Source: Methylophilaceae bacterium (GTDB lineage Bacteria > Pseudomonadota > Gammaproteobacteria > Burkholderiales > Methylophilaceae). Taken from it: 64,000 bases of DNA. The notes beneath the pieces were generated by a model, which saw only the letters and a list, made by a program, of their open reading frames with translations, ran no database searches and was not told the DNA's origin. This document shows positions 22,332 to 32,439 of this stretch, in pieces. The stretch spans positions 682,001-746,000 of the forward strand of contig CAJPFK010000001.1 in assembly GCA_905339275.1 (NCBI GenBank). Reading direction: 5' to 3'. The position numbers were made by a program, and so were the translations under genes. Numbering within the stretch: position 1 is the stretch's first letter; the number at the start of each line of letters is the position of its first letter.

Positions 22332-24275
22332 ATGAACCGTTCCAATTACATCCACCGGATTCGTAATGCGCGCGAACAGCTTCTGGATCATGGTGAAGTG
22401 CCGGAAGGGATATTGCCAGACTCCATTCAGCGATCATGGGAGCGCTGTATCGAAACCGGTCTTGCCGTCAACTTGCGGCCGGAGACAGAGCCTGCCGCCG
22501 TCAACCTGTTAACCGAGCTGAGAGAGCGCAATTCGCAGTTACTGACGCAAGCCCAGCCGGAAATGGAGAGCCTCTATTCTCACATCGCGGGCACACAGAG
22601 CATGGTAATCCTCAGCGATGCCGATGGCACCATCCTCCACGCACTTGGCGACCAGGACTTCATGAGCAAGGCTCAGCGCGTGGCGTTGCAGCCGGGAGTG
22701 TCATGGCGCGAGGATGTGTCCGGCACAAATGCCATCGGTACTGCGTTAATAGAAAAGAATCCCATTTTTGTCATGGGAGGCGAGCATTACTTTGAAGAGA
22801 ATGCTTTTCTCAATTGTTCCGCTTCGCCTATTCTCGACCCGCATGGCAGCGTGATCGGCGTGCTCGACCTTTCCGGCGACCATCGCCAGCCGCAGGAGCA
22901 TACGATGGCCTTGGTGCGCATGTCTGCGCTGATGATTGAGAATCGGCTGTTCAATGCAAACTTTGCGACCGATGTCACTATTCGATTCCATACCCGCCCT
23001 GAATTCATTGGCACCTTGTGGGAAGGCATCGCCGTATTCTCACCCGATGGCAAACTGCTGGCGATCAATCGTACCGGCGCTTTCCAGCTTGGGCTCGATG
23101 AGCAGAAAGTGGCCGGTATCGAATTTGATGGCCTGTTTGATATCGGCCTGGTCAAATTCCTTGATATCGCCAGGCAATCGCTCTCCAACCACAGCAAGCT
23201 GGTATTGAAAAATGGGTTGCGGCTGCATGTGAAGGCAGACCCTGGCATGCATACCCTGGCGACTGCCATTTCGATGCCCGTTTCCTCGCGGGAAAAGAAC
23301 CAAAGGCCGCGGGACATTGCGCCATCGGCAAGCAGCGCGCTCGATCACCTGGATACAGGGGACAGCATGTTGCGCAAAGCCATCGCGCGGGCACGCATGT
23401 CGCTTGGGCATGATATTCCCGTGCTGATCGAAGGCGAGACGGGTACGGGCAAGGAACTGCTTGCCAAGGCAATACACGAATCCGGCACGCGCAAGCACGG
23501 TGCTTTTGTCGCAATCAACTGCGCTTCGATCCCGGAAGGCTTGATCGAATCCGAACTGTTCGGGCACGAGGAAGGCGCATTTACCGGCGCACGTCGCCGA
23601 GGCGCGGTTGGCCGTATCCAACAGGCGCACGGCGGCACATTATTTCTGGATGAAGTGGGCGAGATGCCATTTGCCTTGCAGGCGAGATTGCTGCGGGTGA
23701 TCCAGGAGCGTGAAATTGTCCCGCTGGGCAGTAATAAACGGATCAATGTCGATATCGCCATCATCGCGGCGACCAACCAGCGCTTGCGTGAGCGTGTGAT
23801 TCAGGGAGAGTTCCGCGAGGATCTCTACTATCGCCTCAATGGCCTTCGCCTCACTTTGCCGCCGTTGCGGGAGAGAACCGACTTGATTGCATTGATTCAG
23901 CGCATCCTCGAAGAGAATCTTGGTAGAAAAGATATCATCGTGCAGCCGGAAGTCCTTAAGCTGATGCGGCAGCATCCCTGGCGCGGTAATGTGCGGCAAC
24001 TGTTCAATGTGCTGCGGTCTGCCATGGTTTTCATGGAAGGCCATGAACTCGGCGTTCAGCATCTGCCGGAAGATTTCTTTGAAGAACTGGATCACCCGCA
24101 AGCATTGGGCGGGCAGGGTATCAAACTGGAAAATGCAAATATCCTGAATACCGAGGCCGCCCTCATCAAACACGCGCTTGCCGCTCACAATGGTAATATG
24201 ACCGCCGCTGCCAGGCAGTTGGGGATCAGTCGCGCAACGATTTACCGAAAATCAAAACGGCTGCACCTCGTTTAA
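22332..24275 (+). CDS. Sigma-54-dependent activator, AcoR type
   Basis: 647 residues. Domains in order: GAF-type sensor (about 80-200, with VSWREDVSGTNAIGTAL), PAS-like segment (about 220-310), AAA+ ATPase with Walker A GETGTGKE, the sigma-54 contact loop GAFTGA and Walker B GGTLFLDE, and a Fis-type HTH at the end (NMTAAARQLGISRATIYRK). All ATPase motifs are intact, so it should open sigma-54 promoters. It is divergent from the aldehyde dehydrogenase/DUF779 pair, which is its likely target. ATG at 22332 is used. It ends 4 bp past the fdsD stop on the other strand. Confidence 0.93.
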   Translation: MNRSNYIHRIRNAREQLLDHGEVPEGILPDSIQRSWERCIETGLAVNLRPETEPAAVNLLTELRERNSQLLTQAQPEMESLYSHIAGTQSMVILSDADGTILHALGDQDFMSKAQRVALQPGVSWREDVSGTNAIGTALIEKNPIFVMGGEHYFEENAFLNCSASPILDPHGSVIGVLDLSGDHRQPQEHTMALVRMSALMIENRLFNANFATDVTIRFHTRPEFIGTLWEGIAVFSPDGKLLAINRTGAFQLGLDEQKVAGIEFDGLFDIGLVKFLDIARQSLSNHSKLVLKNGLRLHVKADPGMHTLATAISMPVSSREKNQRPRDIAPSASSALDHLDTGDSMLRKAIARARMSLGHDIPVLIEGETGTGKELLAKAIHESGTRKHGAFVAINCASIPEGLIESELFGHEEGAFTGARRRGAVGRIQQAHGGTLFLDEVGEMPFALQARLLRVIQEREIVPLGSNKRINVDIAIIAATNQRLRERVIQGEFREDLYYRLNGLRLTLPPLRERTDLIALIQRILEENLGRKDIIVQPEVLKLMRQHPWRGNVRQLFNVLRSAMVFMEGHELGVQHLPEDFFEELDHPQALGGQGIKLENANILNTEAALIKHALAAHNGNMTAAARQLGISRATIYRKSKRLHLV

Positions 24276-24496
24276 TTCAGGGTAGGCAAATGTTCCCTGA
24301 CAGCTTCCCCAACCATCAGGTGCAATCCTTCAGCCTGGTTGTTCAGCACATGCTTGATAAGCTGCTGGCGCATATTCAACGTCCAGAAACGTTTGATATG
24401 CGTAGCAATTCCTTCCTTTGCCTGCTCATGATCAGGGTAGGACTCAAAGAAATCCCCAATCTGGTTAGCCATCAAAATAAGCCGTTCAATGTTCAT
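24272..24496 (-). CDS. fdsD: Formate dehydrogenase delta subunit
   Basis: 74 residues. The segment MANQIGDFFESYPDHEQAKEGIATHIKRFW is the signature of FdsD, a small helical subunit or maturation factor of NAD-dependent formate dehydrogenases. It is last in the operon, and its start overlaps the fdhD stop by 4 bases. It is convergent with the activator gene, with the two 3' ends overlapping by 4 bp. Confidence 0.88.
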   Translation of the reverse strand: MNIERLILMANQIGDFFESYPDHEQAKEGIATHIKRFWTLNMRQQLIKHVLNNQAEGLHLMVGEAVREHLPTLN

Positions 24497-25332
24497 TGCT
24501 CTTCCTTGTGCACTATTCTTTCAGGGCGGCTGTACACGACATGTTGGTGGTCGCGGGCAAAGGCAACCAGGGTCACGCCGCAACGCTGCGCAGTTTTTAT
24601 CGCCAGTCCTGTAGGCGCGGATACGGCCACCAGCACCGGAATGCCGGCACTCGCAACTTTTTGCACCAGTTCATAACTTGCACGGCTGGTAGTCAGCACG
24701 AAGCCATGCGCCGGGGCATTGGCTTTCATTTTCGCGCCAATCAATTTATCGAGTGCGTTATGCCTGCCTACGTCTTCCCGCAAGATGGATATGTTGCCAT
24801 CCAGGTCTACCCATGCGCATGCATGCGTACCGCCGGTAATGGATTGAATCTGTTGCTGGCTCCTGATATTGGCATACGCCTTCTCGATGGCCCGGGTATG
24901 AATACGTTCCTGTACATTGATGACATTGCCCATGTCGCCCATGACTTGATCCAGGCTCTCCGCGCCGCATAATCCGCAACCGGTTCTGCCTGTCATGCTG
25001 CGCCGCCTTTGCTTGAGGGATTGAAAGCGCTCGGATGCCAGCTCAATATGAAGCTCTATTCCCTTGGGATGATGAACGATGTCTATACCGAATATTTCAT
25101 CAGCTTTCGCAATAATGCCTTCAGTCAGGGAAAAGCCTAATGCAAAATCTTCCAGGTCCTGGGGAGTCGCGAGCATCACGGCATGTGAGATGCCATTGTA
25201 AACAAGGGCAACAGGGACTTCCTCAGCGACATCGTCATCCAATTGATAAACCCGGCCATCATCCCATTTCAATACGGGATAACGGCCGGAAGTCGCTTCA
25301 GCCATGATGATGACATCGCCGGGTGAGTTCAC
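24493..25332 (-). CDS. fdhD: Sulfurtransferase FdhD (FdsC), formate dehydrogenase maturation
   Basis: 279 residues. Passes sulfur from a cysteine desulfurase to the molybdenum cofactor before insertion into formate dehydrogenase. The key motif GRTGCGLCGAESL holds the paired cysteines of the family. It sits between fdsA and fdsD, as in the fdsGBACD operon of Cupriavidus. GTG at 25332, 5 bp after the fdsA stop, is given; ATG at 25305 is an alternative, and neither has a strong ribosome site, consistent with coupling to fdsA. Confidence 0.9.
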   Translation of the reverse strand: MNSPGDVIIMAEATSGRYPVLKWDDGRVYQLDDDVAEEVPVALVYNGISHAVMLATPQDLEDFALGFSLTEGIIAKADEIFGIDIVHHPKGIELHIELASERFQSLKQRRRSMTGRTGCGLCGAESLDQVMGDMGNVINVQERIHTRAIEKAYANIRSQQQIQSITGGTHACAWVDLDGNISILREDVGRHNALDKLIGAKMKANAPAHGFVLTTSRASYELVQKVASAGIPVLVAVSAPTGLAIKTAQRCGVTLVAFARDHQHVVYSRPERIVHKEEQ

Positions 25333-25337
25333 GAGTG

Positions 25338-28172
25338 CTACTCAGCCTGGACCTTACCGGCAAGGCTAATTTGTTCGTGGCTGAAGGAGCGGTATTGCTG
25401 TTGCCAATCCGACAGTTGGGAAACGCGATTTACCTGAACCGCAGTAACCTTGTATTCCGGGCAGTTCGTGGCCCAGTCAGAGTTGTCGGTAGTGATCACA
25501 TTGGCGCCGGATTCCGGGTGGTGGAATGTGGTATAGACCACCCCTGGTTGCACACGCTCGCTGATGGTTGCCCGCAGCACGGTTTCACCGGCACGGCTGG
25601 CGATACCGACCCAGTCTCCATCTTTTATGCCTCGATCCTCCGCATCATGCGGATGAATCTCGATGCGATCCTCGGGATGCCAGGCAACATTATCTGTACG
25701 ACGCGTTTGGGCGCCGACGTTGTACTGCGAAAGAATGCGCCCGGTCGTCAGAATCAGCGGGTATTTCTGGGTAACACGTTCGGTCGTGGGCACATATTTC
25801 GTGATATAGAACTTGCCTTTTCCTCTGACGAATTCATCGATATGCATGATAGGCGTGCCTTCGGGATGCTCCTCATTGCAAGGCCATTGTATGCTGCCCA
25901 GTCTGTCCAGTTTTTCAAAACTTACGCCGTGGAAAGTCGGCGTCAGCGCAGCAATCTCATCCATGATGTCAGAAGCGTGCTGGTAATGCATGGGGTAGCC
26001 GAGTGCATTGGAAAGCATGGCAGTCACTTCCCAGTCCTCATAGCCGTTCTGGGGCGACATGACGCGTCTTACCGGCGAAATGCGGCGTTCGGCATTGGTA
26101 AAGGTGCCGCTCTTTTCCAGGAAGGATGCGCCAGGGAAGAATACATGCGCATACATGGCCGTTTCGTTGAGGAACAGGTCCTGCACGATGACGCATTCCA
26201 TGGATTCCAGGGCATGCGTCACATGCTGGGTATTCGGGTCTGACTGGACGATATCCTCGCCGTTGCAGTAAACAGCTTTGAAAGTGCCTTCGGCGGCCAT
26301 GTCGAGCATGTTCGGGATGCGCAAGCCAGGCTCATTGCTGAGAGGCCTGCCCCAGGCAGTTTCGAACAGTGCGCGGGTTGCATCGTCCGATACATGGCGA
26401 TAGCCGGTAAATTCATGCGGCATGGAGCCCATGTCACATGAGCCCTGCACATTATTCTGTCCGCGCAGCGGGTTGACGCCTACGCCTTCACGCCCGATGT
26501 TACCGGTTGCCATGGCAAGGTTGGCGATGCCCATGACCGTGGTCGAACCCTGGCTATGCTCGGTTACGCCCAAGCCATAATAAATGGAGGCATTGCCGCC
26601 GGTGGCGTACAGCCTGGCGGCAGCACGAATCTTGCCTGCATCGATTCCGATATCATTTGCCAGGGCTTCGGGGGAGTTCTCCGGACGGGCTACAAAATCA
26701 CGCCATAATTCGAAGGAGTCCCACTCGCAGCGTTCCTTCACGAAGGCTTCATTGACCAGGCCCTCGGTGACGATGACATGCGCCAATGCGGAAATGAGCG
26801 CGACATTCGTTCCTGGACGCAGCTTCAGGTGATAGTCGGCTTTGACGTGCGGTGAAGAAACCAGGTCGATTTCGCGTGGGTCAGCAATAATCAGCTTCGC
26901 GCCCTGACGCAGCCTGCGCTTCATCTGCGACGCGAATACCGGGTGGCCGTCCGTCGGGTTGGCGCCAATGATCATGATGACGTCGGACTGCATGACGGAA
27001 TCAAAAGTCTGTGTGCCCGCCGATTCGCCCAGTGTCTGTTTGAGGCCGTAACCCGTCGGCGAATGGCATACCCGCGCGCAGGTGTCGACGTTGTTATTGC
27101 CAAAGACTGCGCGTACAAGCTTCTGGACGACGTAGACTTCTTCGTTGGTGCAGCGTGACGACGTGATTGCGCCTATCGCATCCGTGCCGTATTGCGATTT
27201 GATTCTTGTGATTTCGCTCGCAGCGTAACTGATCGCCTCTTCCCATGATACTTTCTGCCATGGGTCCTTGATGCTTTTACGGATCATCGGTGTGGTGATG
27301 CGATCCTTGTGGGTGGCATAACCCCAGGCGAAACGGCCCTTGACGCAGGAATGCCCGTGATTGGCGCCGCCATCCTTGTTCGGCACCATGCGAATGACTT
27401 CCTCGCCCTTCATTTCGGCATTAAACGAGCAACCGACGCCGCAATAGGCGCATGTGGTGGTGACGCTGTGTTCGGGAACGCCATGCTGGATCACTGTTTT
27501 TTCCATCAGCGTCGCGGTAGGGCAGGCCTGTACGCAGGCGCCGCAGGACACGCATTCCGAATCAAGGAAATTCTCAACGCCCGAGGCTACCTTGGATTCA
27601 AACCCGCGGCCCTGTATGGTCAGCGCGAAAGTACCCTGTGTTTCTTCACACGCACGCACGCAGCGCGAGCAGACAATGCACTTGGAAGGATCAAATGTGA
27701 AATACGGGTTGGAGGTATCTTTTTCAGACTTGAGGTGATTAGCGCCGTCATAACCGTAACGCACTTCGCGCAAACCAACGGCACCTGCCATGTCCTGCAG
27801 TTCGCAGTCGCCGTTTGCCGCGCAGGTGAGGCAGTCCAGGGGGTGGTCCGAGATATACAGCTCCATCGTTCCGCGGCGTATATCTGCGAGTTTTTGCGTT
27901 TGCGTGTGTACTTTCATGCCTTCATCGACAGGCGTCGTGCAGGAGGCCGGATAACCCCTGCGCCCGTCGATTTCGACAAGGCATAACCGACATGAGCCAA
28001 ATGGTTCGAGGCTGTCAGTAGCGCAAAGTTTTGGGATCGTGATGCCTGCATCCATCGCTGCACGCATGACTGATGTATCTGCGGGTACCGTGACCTTGCG
28101 ACCGTCAATTTCCAGAGTGACCTGTCTTGTACTCTGTTTTTTTGGGGTACCGAAGTCTATTGGCTTGTTCAT
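25338..28172 (-). CDS. fdsA: NAD-dependent formate dehydrogenase, alpha (catalytic) subunit
   Basis: 944 residues. Oxidises formate to CO2 at a molybdenum bis-pterin site. From the N-terminus: a [2Fe-2S] ferredoxin-like domain (CATDSLEPFGSCRLC), a His/Cys3 cluster (HPLDCLTCAANGDC), two [4Fe-4S] ligand sets (CIVCSRCVRAC and CVSCGACVQAC), another cluster CAYCGVGC, then the molybdopterin domains. The active-site segment CARVCHSPTG has cysteine where some enzymes carry selenocysteine. ATG at 28172 follows GAGGAGA; an upstream in-frame extension overlaps fdsB and is rejected. With fdsB and fdsG it forms the soluble enzyme that ends methanol oxidation in methylotrophs. Confidence 0.95.
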   Translation of the reverse strand: MNKPIDFGTPKKQSTRQVTLEIDGRKVTVPADTSVMRAAMDAGITIPKLCATDSLEPFGSCRLCLVEIDGRRGYPASCTTPVDEGMKVHTQTQKLADIRRGTMELYISDHPLDCLTCAANGDCELQDMAGAVGLREVRYGYDGANHLKSEKDTSNPYFTFDPSKCIVCSRCVRACEETQGTFALTIQGRGFESKVASGVENFLDSECVSCGACVQACPTATLMEKTVIQHGVPEHSVTTTCAYCGVGCSFNAEMKGEEVIRMVPNKDGGANHGHSCVKGRFAWGYATHKDRITTPMIRKSIKDPWQKVSWEEAISYAASEITRIKSQYGTDAIGAITSSRCTNEEVYVVQKLVRAVFGNNNVDTCARVCHSPTGYGLKQTLGESAGTQTFDSVMQSDVIMIIGANPTDGHPVFASQMKRRLRQGAKLIIADPREIDLVSSPHVKADYHLKLRPGTNVALISALAHVIVTEGLVNEAFVKERCEWDSFELWRDFVARPENSPEALANDIGIDAGKIRAAARLYATGGNASIYYGLGVTEHSQGSTTVMGIANLAMATGNIGREGVGVNPLRGQNNVQGSCDMGSMPHEFTGYRHVSDDATRALFETAWGRPLSNEPGLRIPNMLDMAAEGTFKAVYCNGEDIVQSDPNTQHVTHALESMECVIVQDLFLNETAMYAHVFFPGASFLEKSGTFTNAERRISPVRRVMSPQNGYEDWEVTAMLSNALGYPMHYQHASDIMDEIAALTPTFHGVSFEKLDRLGSIQWPCNEEHPEGTPIMHIDEFVRGKGKFYITKYVPTTERVTQKYPLILTTGRILSQYNVGAQTRRTDNVAWHPEDRIEIHPHDAEDRGIKDGDWVGIASRAGETVLRATISERVQPGVVYTTFHHPESGANVITTDNSDWATNCPEYKVTAVQVNRVSQLSDWQQQYRSFSHEQISLAGKVQAE

Positions 28173-28189
28173 GATGTCTCCTCTTTGGC

Positions 28190-29743
28190 TCATGCAGCGG
28201 ATTTGCTGACCTGATGGCCAAAATCTTCCGGGAAGTGGTTGAGAGCGCTCAGCACGGGGTAGGGCGTCATGCCGCCCAGTGCGCAAAGCGAACCGTTTAA
28301 AAGCGTGTCGCTTAAATCCCTTATCAGTTCGATATGTTTTGCGGGTTGGTTGCCGGCGATGATTTTATCCATGACTTCTACGCCACGTGTTGAACCAATT
28401 CTACAGGGTGTGCACTTTCCACAGGATTCAACCGCACAAAATTCAAAGGCATACCGCGCCATTTTGGACATATCGACCGTGTCGTCAAATGCGACGATAC
28501 CGCCATGCCCCAGTACGGCCCAGATTTCGCTGAACTTTTCGTAATCCAGGGGCGTATCAAACTGCGATTCGGGCAGATATGCACCGAGCGGGCCGCCAAC
28601 CTGCACGGCCCTGATCGGGCGGCCAGAGGCGGAGCCTCCGCCAAAATCGTAAAGAAGTTCGCGCAAGGTAATGCCGAACGCCTTCTCGACCAGGCCGCCA
28701 TGCTTGATATTGCCGGCCAGTTGTATGGGCAAGGTGCCGCGCGAGCGCCCCATGCCGTAATCCTTGTAGTAGCCGGCGCCTTTGTCCAGGATAATCGGCA
28801 CGCTTGCAAGGCTAATCACATTGTTGACGACGGTAGGCTTGCCGAAAAGGCCTTCGATGGCAGGCAATGGCGGCTTGAAGCGCACGAGGCCGCGTTTGCC
28901 TTCCAGGCTTTCCAGCAGGGACGTTTCCTCGCCGCAGACATAAGCGCCTGCCGCCCGCCTGACTTCCAGATCGAACCGGTGGCTGCTGCCCAGGATGTTG
29001 CTGCCCAGGTATCCTGCCTTGCGGGCGCGGTCAATGGCTTCGTTGAGCGTATTCAGCGCATCGGGGTATTCCGAGCGCAGGTAAATATAGCCTTGCGTCG
29101 CGCCAACTGCGATCCCTGCAATCGTCATGCCTTCGATCAGCACGAAGGGGTCGCCTTCCATGATCATGCGATCGGAAAATGTGCCGGAGTCGCCTTCATC
29201 GGCATTGCACACAATATATTTCTGGCCGGCTTCGCACCCGAGCACCGTTTTCCATTTGATGCCGGTTGGAAATGCCGCGCCGCCCCGGCCGCGCAGTCCC
29301 GAATCCGTCACTTCCTGCACAATGGCGGCAGGCGCCATGGCCAGGGCGCGGTGCAGGCCACGGTAGCCGTCATGCGCAATGTAATCTTCAATGGAAACAG
29401 GGTCGGTAATGCCGACCCGGGCAAAGGTCAGGCGCTCCTGGTTTCTGAGCCAGGGCAGTTCTTCCGTCAGCCCGAGGCGAAGAGGGTGCTGGCCGCCATT
29501 GAGGAAATGGCTGTCGAATAATCCGGAGACGTCTTCAGGCGATATCGGCCCATAAGCCACGCGACCGCCCTCTGTTGCAACTTCCACCAGCGGTTCGAGC
29601 CAGTGCATGCCGCGGGAACCGTTTCTGATGACTTCCACGGCAACGCCTCTATGCGCGGCTTCGAGCGTGATCTGCGTGGCAATCTCGTCTGCGCCTACGG
29701 ATAGCGCGGCCGAATCACGCGGGACATAAACTTTAACGGTCAT
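28190..29743 (-). CDS. fdsB: Formate dehydrogenase beta subunit (NuoF-like, FMN and NAD binding)
   Basis: 517 residues. Passes electrons from the iron-sulfur chain to NAD through FMN. An N-terminal thioredoxin-like region (about 1-110) is fused to the NuoF core, with [14 protein letters not shown] (NAD/FMN loop), [17 protein letters not shown] and the [4Fe-4S] motif [10 protein letters not shown] plus a late Cys (SLCALGG). It overlaps fdsG by 4 bases and precedes fdsA by 17 bp. All ligands are present. Confidence 0.94.
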   Translation of the reverse strand: MTVKVYVPRDSAALSVGADEIATQITLEAAHRGVAVEVIRNGSRGMHWLEPLVEVATEGGRVAYGPISPEDVSGLFDSHFLNGGQHPLRLGLTEELPWLRNQERLTFARVGITDPVSIEDYIAHDGYRGLHRALAMAPAAIVQEVTDSGLRGRGGAAFPTGIKWKTVLGCEAGQKYIVCNADEGDSGTFSDRMIMEGDPFVLIEGMTIAGIAVGATQGYIYLRSEYPDALNTLNEAIDRARKAGYLGSNILGSSHRFDLEVRRAAGAYVCGEETSLLESLEGKRGLVRFKPPLPAIEGLFGKPTVVNNVISLASVPIILDKGAGYYKDYGMGRSRGTLPIQLAGNIKHGGLVEKAFGITLRELLYDFGGGSASGRPIRAVQVGGPLGAYLPESQFDTPLDYEKFSEIWAVLGHGGIVAFDDTVDMSKMARYAFEFCAVESCGKCTPCRIGSTRGVEVMDKIIAGNQPAKHIELIRDLSDTLLNGSLCALGGMTPYPVLSALNHFPEDFGHQVSKSAA

Positions 29744-30210
29744 TTCGTACCTCTTGCTGCTTGTATCAGGCTATCCAGTCTTGCCTTGCTTACGCGTCCA
29801 TGGACTTTTTCATCCACCATGACAGAGGGTGACAGCGAGCAGTTTCCAAGACAGTAAACCGGCTCCAGCGTAAAGGCCGAGTCCGCTGATGTTTCGTGAT
29901 AGTCGATGCCCAGCAGGGATTTCGCATGCGCTTCCAGTTCAGTGGAACCCATCGCCTGGCAGGATTCTGCGCGGCAAATATGCACGACATGCTTGCCCGC
30001 GGGCTGAGTGCGGAAGTGGTGGTAAAAACTCACGACACCATGAACTTCAGCCACGGAAAGATTGAGCGCTTTACCTATCGGCGCATAACTTTCTTCCGGA
30101 ATGTAGCCGATATCGTCCTGTATGGCGTGCAATAACGGCAGCAAGCCACCGGCCACCAGTTTGTACCGGTCGATATGTACCTGAAGTTTTGAAAAGTTTT
30201 CGGGTTCCAA
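29740..30210 (-). CDS. fdsG: Formate dehydrogenase gamma subunit (NuoE-like [2Fe-2S] protein)
   Basis: 156 residues. A thioredoxin-fold [2Fe-2S] protein of the NuoE type. The ligands lie in [11 protein letters not shown] and [11 protein letters not shown]. The helical N-terminus ([29 protein letters not shown]) is typical. It is the first gene of the operon; its promoter should lie in 30211-30500, where no unambiguous -35/-10 pair was found. Molybdenum transport genes lie just upstream in the opposite direction, matching the cofactor need of this enzyme. Confidence 0.93.
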   Translation of the reverse strand: MEPENFSKLQVHIDRYKLVAGGLLPLLHAIQDDIGYIPEESYAPIGKALNLSVAEVHGVVSFYHHFRTQPAGKHVVHICRAESCQAMGSTELEAHAKSLLGIDYHETSADSAFTLEPVYCLGNCSLSPSVMVDEKVHGRVSKARLDSLIQAARGTK

Positions 30211-30509
30211 AGCACTCTCTCAAATAGTTCTTAACATTACCGATTATTCTAGCAAAGATTACGGTGGTTATATCTTAATAAGTGTGGGCTTTTTACCATT
30301 TAGTTCTGTAAAAAGCTGTTATAAATAGGGAGTACTTCATTGAAAGTATCTGTCATTACTCTTAACATTCGTGAATATGCGGATTCTGCTGTAAGTAATT
30401 GAACCGGCGGGAGGTGTCATGCAAATCCCGGGCTGAACCTCAACCGCCGGGCAGGTATCAACTGGCATTGATTTCAATAATAAACCGGGTATGTGGATGA
30501 TTGGCAGGC

Positions 30510-30857
30510 ATGCATAAATTGAAGATTCGAATCGATATGGACAAGACTACTGCAATGGGCCCGGGCAAGGCGGACCTGTTGGAGCTCATTATTGAGACTG
30601 GGTCGATCTCCGCCGCGGCAAAGCGCATGCATATGTCTTACCGGCGCGCCTGGGAGCTCGTGGACGTGATGAACCATTGTTTCGATGAACCGCTGGTGAT
30701 TACGAATGTGGGCGGCAAAAGCGGCGGCGGTGCGGAAGTGACGGCATTCGGCCTGTCGATGCTGCAAAGCTATCGGCAGTTGATACGTAAGACGAGCGAA
30801 CTCGCTGCCAGCGAAATCAGCTCGATCACCAGGCATTTGCGTAAAGAAACTCACTGA
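30510..30857 (+). CDS. Single-domain ModE-like regulator (HTH only)
   Basis: 115 residues containing only the LysR-like winged helix of ModE (LLELIIETGSISAAAKRMHMSYRRAWELVDVMN, then GGKSGGGAEVTAFG). The C-terminal molybdate-binding (Mop) domains of E. coli ModE are absent, so it cannot sense molybdate in the usual way. It is upstream of modABC, separated by a long dyad that contains a ModE-type site. It probably controls modABC and perhaps the TonB cluster. ATG at 30510 is the likely start. Confidence 0.85.
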   Translation: MHKLKIRIDMDKTTAMGPGKADLLELIIETGSISAAAKRMHMSYRRAWELVDVMNHCFDEPLVITNVGGKSGGGAEVTAFGLSMLQSYRQLIRKTSELAASEISSITRHLRKETH

Positions 30858-30884
30858 ATTCCTTTGACCATGCATCATTGATTG

Positions 30885-30934
30885 AAGTAACATCCATCGA
30901 TATTCCTGTATGGGAATACCGATGGATGTTACTT
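30885..30934. promoter_or_regulatory. Long dyad with a ModE-type box upstream of modA
   Basis: Arms of 22 bases (30885-30906 and 30913-30934) pair with one mismatch around a 6-nt loop. The core at 30898-30921 begins CGATATTCC and ends GAATACCG, resembling the ModE consensus half-sites CGNTAT / ATANCG, and spans 24 nt. It ends 15 bp before the modA start, so binding would block modA expression. It has no T-run and so is not a clear terminator. Confidence 0.65.
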
Positions 30935-30948
30935 GATGGGGAGTGGTG

Positions 30949-31710
30949 ATGATCAGATTTATTTTTCTGCTGGTGGTATCGAGTCTGGGTCTTTTTCCGG
31001 TTTACGCGCATGCAGAGCAGAAAATCACGGTTTTTGCCGCTGCAAGCCTGACTAACGCTATTTCAGAAATAACTGCCGGTTATGAGGCAGGCAAACCCAT
31101 CAAGCTGCAGAACTCATTTGCGGCTTCCTCCGCGCTTGCCAAGCAGATCGAGAATGGCGCACCCGCCCAGGTTTTTATTTCGGCCGACCAGAAATGGATG
31201 AATTACCTTGGCGATAAAAAGCTGATCGATGCCGCTTCGAGGTTCGATCTGCTGAACAACAAACTCGCGCTGATCGCGCCCAAGGGCAGGGCATTCCAGG
31301 TGCAATTCGACCCGGCATTCGACCTTGCCGGCGCATTTGACGGCAAATTATGCACAGGCGAAGTGGAATCGGTGCCGGTCGGTATTTATGCGAAACAGGC
31401 GCTTGGTTCCCTGGGCTGGTGGGATGGGCTGAAGCAGCGAATCGTCGGTGCCCAGGATGTGCGTGCCGCATTGACCTTCGTCGAGCGTGGCGAATGCGCT
31501 GCCGGTATCGTCTATGAGACGGATGCCAGGGTTTCCGACAAGGTTGAACTGATCGCCACGTTTCCTGCCGGTAGCCATGAGCCGGTTGTCTATCCGGCCG
31601 CATTGGTTGGCAATGCCACACCGGAAGCCAGGGCATTCCTGCAGTATCTGAAATCGGAGCAGGCCAGCCAGGTTTTCATCAAGTATGGGTTCACGCCTGT
31701 CGCCCGATAG
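30949..31710 (+). CDS. modA: Molybdate ABC transporter, periplasmic binding protein
   Basis: 253 residues. The signal peptide is MIRFIFLLVVSSLGLFPVYAHA. The mature protein opens with KITVFAAASLTNAISEI and continues with FAASSALAKQIENGAPAQVFISADQKWMN, the two oxyanion-binding segments of ModA. It delivers molybdate (or tungstate) to ModB. ATG at 30949 is chosen over two GTGs just upstream. It is followed by modB and modC in one operon. It meets the demand of the formate dehydrogenase encoded next door. Confidence 0.95.
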   Translation: MIRFIFLLVVSSLGLFPVYAHAEQKITVFAAASLTNAISEITAGYEAGKPIKLQNSFAASSALAKQIENGAPAQVFISADQKWMNYLGDKKLIDAASRFDLLNNKLALIAPKGRAFQVQFDPAFDLAGAFDGKLCTGEVESVPVGIYAKQALGSLGWWDGLKQRIVGAQDVRAALTFVERGECAAGIVYETDARVSDKVELIATFPAGSHEPVVYPAALVGNATPEARAFLQYLKSEQASQVFIKYGFTPVAR

Positions 31711-31713
31711 CTT

Positions 31714-32439
31714 GTGCCGTTTTTGAGCCATTTGTACCTGAGCCCCGCAGAGCTTACCGCCTTATGGCTGTCGGCCAAGGTGGCGTTCTGGAGCACGCTG
31801 GCAACGCTGATACCGGGTATTTTCATTGCCTGGCTGCTGGCAAAGAAATCCTTTTTCGGTAAATCGCTGCTCGATAGCCTGGTGCATCTGCCGCTGGTGC
31901 TGCCGCCGGTTGTTCCGGGTTTTCTGCTGTTACTGCTTTTGGGTAACCAGGGCTTCATCGGCAAATGGCTGCACGAGGTATTCGGCATCACCATTGCCTT
32001 TACCTGGGTTGGCGCTGCCATCGCATCGGCGGTGATGGCTTTCCCGCTGATGGTGCGCGCCATCCGGCTGGCATTCACCCATGTCGATCGCGCGCTGGAG
32101 GAGACCGCGCAATCTCTCGGCGCGCATCCGCTGCTGGTCTTTCTGACCGTATCCCTGCCTCTCGCTTTGCCCGGCGTGTTGACGGGCATCGTGCTGGCAT
32201 TCAGCCGCAGCCTGGGGGAGTTTGGCGCCACCATCACGTTTGTCGGCAATATCGAGGGCGAGACCCGTACCCTGCCGCTGGCGATCTTCACCTACACCCA
32301 GATTCCCGGCGGGGACGGGCCTGCAATGCGGCTGGTCATCCTGAGCATCATCATTGCCTTTGCCGCATTGCTGGTGAGCGAGTATCTGGAAAAAAGGGCG
32401 CTGCGTATGACGGGGCGCAATATCGATGATAGAAATTAG
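31714..32439 (+). CDS. modB: Molybdate ABC transporter permease
   Basis: 241 residues with five or six membrane helices. The permease signature EETAQSLGAHPLLVFLTVSLPLALPG is the EAA loop contacting ModC. It starts at GTG 31714, 3 bp after modA, with TTG at 31723 as an alternative; neither has an obvious ribosome site, suggesting coupling. The last 14 bases overlap modC. Confidence 0.94.
   Translation: MPFLSHLYLSPAELTALWLSAKVAFWSTLATLIPGIFIAWLLAKKSFFGKSLLDSLVHLPLVLPPVVPGFLLLLLLGNQGFIGKWLHEVFGITIAFTWVGAAIASAVMAFPLMVRAIRLAFTHVDRALEETAQSLGAHPLLVFLTVSLPLALPGVLTGIVLAFSRSLGEFGATITFVGNIEGETRTLPLAIFTYTQIPGGDGPAMRLVILSIIIAFAALLVSEYLEKRALRMTGRNIDDRN

Noticed and set aside
25323..26243. 306-codon plus-strand frame opposite fdsA
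   Set aside because: Shadow of the well-supported formate dehydrogenase catalytic gene.
30241..30263. Possible third ModE-type box before fdsG
   Set aside because: A CG-to-CG span of 23 nt with partial symmetry is present, but the half-sites differ from the two good boxes and the spacing is off by one.
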